From NCBI GenBank assembly GCA_030618925.1, contig JAUXCK010000200.1, forward strand, positions 1-5,885: a DNA stretch of 5,885 nucleotides. The letters run 5' to 3'. Origin of the DNA: Desulfobacteraceae bacterium (GTDB taxonomy: Bacteria; Desulfobacterota; Desulfobacteria; Desulfobacterales; SURF-7). How positions within the stretch are numbered: the stretch's first letter is position 1; each line of letters starts with the position of its first letter. Made by a program: the position numbers and the translations under genes. The notes beneath the pieces were generated by a model that saw only the letters and a program-made list of their open reading frames with translations, did not search any database and had not been told where the DNA came from. Shown one piece after another: positions 4,638 through 5,885 of this stretch.

Positions 4638-5771
4638 ATGAAATATTTTTTAGGGGTGTTTTTGTCAATGGTGTTGGTGGTGTTATTATTCGGGTGTGAA
4701 AAGGAAATCCCTCAAAAAGAAGTCATCCGATCAGTGCGCGCCATAAAGGTCACAAACCTGGATGATTTTACCCAACGATGGTTCCCCGGTCAGGCCAAAG
4801 CCACACAGGAAGTGCAACTCTCATTCCGGGTAGCCGGCCCTTTGGTTGATTTTCCCGTAGATGAGGGAGATCGGGTAAAGAAAAGCGATGTGGTGGCCAG
4901 AATCGATCCCAGGGACTATCAGGTGGATCTTCGCAATGCAAAAGGAAGGCTTGAGGATGCCAAAGCTGTGCTGGTGAGGGCAAAAGCAGATTACAATCGT
5001 GTTGTGAGAATAAAGCAGAAGGACTCGGGCGCCATCAGCCAGGCCATGATTGACAAGAGAAAACAGCTTGTGAAAAGTACCCGGGCTGAAATAAAAAGCC
5101 TTAACGCTTCTGTGGATGCTGCCAGCGACAAGCTGTCCTACACATTTTTAAAAGCGCCCTTTAACGGCATTGTATCTGCCACATATGTTGAAAATTATGA
5201 AGATGTGACTGCAAAACAGCCGATTTTAAAACTGATTGATCATTCCAAAATTGAAATGATCATCAATATACCTGAAAATCTAATTTCTCATGTCGATCTT
5301 CTTAAAAAACAGGGTGATGTTCTCATTGTGCGTTTTGACCCTTTCCCGGGCAGTGAAATTAAAGCAGGGATAAAAGAAATCGGAAAGGAAGCCTCTAGAA
5401 CCACGCGGACCTATCCGGTGACGCTGATCATGGATCAACCTGAAAACATTAATATCCTGCCTGGCATGGCAGGGAAGGCAGCGAGCGTTGTCGGCAGCGG
5501 GGAGAGTTCAAAAGAAAAAGCAATCGTTATTCCTGAAACAGCGGTTTTTTCAACCGGTGAAGACGCCAAAACCTATGTGTGGGTGGTGAATGATGCAACA
5601 AAGAAAGTGCATCGACGTGAAGTTAAAACCAGTGACCTCCTTGATTCAGGCATAACGATTACCGGGGGTATTGTCCTGGATGAAACCATCGTCACCGCCG
5701 GGGTTCACTACCTTAAAGAAGATCAGGAAATCCGTATTTTAGGATTTTCAGATCAGGAGGTAACTCAATGA
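4638..5771 (+). CDS. RND efflux periplasmic adaptor (membrane fusion protein), lipoprotein
   Basis: This 377-residue HlyD/AcrA-type adaptor should link the inner-membrane RND pump to the outer-membrane channel in the periplasm. The signal peptide ends in LLFGC, placing the lipidated cysteine at residue 20 and anchoring the mature protein to the inner membrane. VQLSFRVAGPLVDFPVDEGDRVKKSD (about 59-84) is the first lipoyl half. It is followed by IDPRDYQ and an alpha-helical hairpin (about 94-164) rich in Lys, Ala, Glu and Arg. YTFLKAPFNGIVSATYVENYEDV (about 167-190) is the second lipoyl half. The beta-barrel contains TYPVTLIMD and NILPGMAG (about 256-280), and a membrane-proximal domain covers roughly 290-370. 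AGAGGA lies 5 bases before the ATG. The stop overlaps the pump start as ATGA, indicating translational coupling. Substrate cannot be inferred from the adaptor. Confidence 0.93.
   Translation: MKYFLGVFLSMVLVVLLFGCEKEIPQKEVIRSVRAIKVTNLDDFTQRWFPGQAKATQEVQLSFRVAGPLVDFPVDEGDRVKKSDVVARIDPRDYQVDLRNAKGRLEDAKAVLVRAKADYNRVVRIKQKDSGAISQAMIDKRKQLVKSTRAEIKSLNASVDAASDKLSYTFLKAPFNGIVSATYVENYEDVTAKQPILKLIDHSKIEMIINIPENLISHVDLLKKQGDVLIVRFDPFPGSEIKAGIKEIGKEASRTTRTYPVTLIMDQPENINILPGMAGKAASVVGSGESSKEKAIVIPETAVFSTGEDAKTYVWVVNDATKKVHRREVKTSDLLDSGITITGGIVLDETIVTAGVHYLKEDQEIRILGFSDQEVTQ
5755..5760 (+). promoter_or_regulatory. Ribosome binding site of the RND pump gene
   Basis: AGGAGG within the last codons of the adaptor gene ends 7 bases before the ATG at 5768. 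The site is a strong consensus and fixes the pump start, which overlaps the adaptor stop by 4 bases. Confidence 0.75.
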
Positions 5772-5885
5772 GCCTGACAGGGACAGCCATTGAAAAACGC
5801 AAAGTGACCTACTTTGTCATTGTTCTACTTATTGTTGCCGGTATTATGTCTTTTCGGAGTCTGGGCGCAAGCTTGAAGACCCGGT
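5768..5885 (+). CDS. RND efflux pump, N-terminal fragment with apparent frameshift
   Basis: The window ends after 39 codons of a gene that, by position and sequence, should encode the proton-driven inner-membrane RND transporter. The reading MSLTGTAIEKRKVTYFVIVL begins with a short cytoplasmic segment and enters the first transmembrane helix (about 13-29), as in RND pumps of the type that continue with LG-x-LEDP-x-FTIK. In the annotated frame the continuation is SLGASLKTR, which does not match. If two bases are dropped from the GCGC at 5865-5868, the DNA reads LGKLEDPG, exactly the expected motif. The gene may therefore be frameshifted, or the sequence may contain an error here. No stop codon occurs in the starting frame before the edge. 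Identity as an RND pump is well supported; integrity is doubtful. Confidence 0.8.
   Translation, partial: MSLTGTAIEKRKVTYFVIVLLIVAGIMSFRSLGASLKTR

Noticed and set aside
4603..4641. 12-codon basic frame (MKRKKPNKRGIT) whose TGA overlaps the adaptor ATG
   Set aside because: No good ribosome site precedes it and the lysine-rich content follows from A-rich spacer DNA. The ATGA overlap is probably chance.

Overview
The window reads as chromosomal DNA of a Gram-negative bacterium: it carries an RND efflux operon with an outer-membrane lipoprotein. Moderate GC content and the character of the proteins suggest a sulfate-reducing Desulfobacterota (Desulfobacter/Desulfobacula-like) host. That placement is inference from memory, not a search.

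Layout from left to right. (1) Bases 1-807, minus strand: an ArsR/SmtB-family repressor followed by the first 123 residues of an ArsP/YraQ-type (DUF318) permease, which runs off the left edge. They look like a metalloid-responsive repressor and transporter pair. (2) Bases 808-982: a divergent control region. The arsR promoter faces left and the mazEF promoter faces right, and each overlaps a perfect palindrome that could be its operator. (3) Bases 983-1563, plus strand: a compact type II toxin-antitoxin pair, mazE and mazF, overlapping by 7 bases, with a TTG start on the toxin. (4) Bases 1598-2638, minus strand, convergent with mazF: a radical SAM protein with a CX4CX2C cluster motif. (5) Bases 2639-2992: a non-coding interval holding divergent promoter candidates and an inverted repeat. 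(6) Bases 2993-5885, plus strand: a tripartite RND efflux operon in the order outer-membrane factor, periplasmic adaptor, inner-membrane pump. The pump is cut by the right edge after 39 codons.

The efflux genes should form one envelope-spanning machine: the pump drives export with proton motive force, the lipid-anchored adaptor bridges, and the OMF forms the outer-membrane channel. No regulator for this operon is visible here. mazEF should act as an autoregulated toxin/antitoxin unit.

I do not see a clearly new multi-gene system. The observations most worth checking are an apparent two-base (GC) duplication that throws the pump gene out of the frame encoding the conserved GKLEDP motif at the right edge, and a MazF in which both residues aligned with the E. 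coli catalytic Arg29 and Thr52 are replaced conservatively (Lys28, Ser51).
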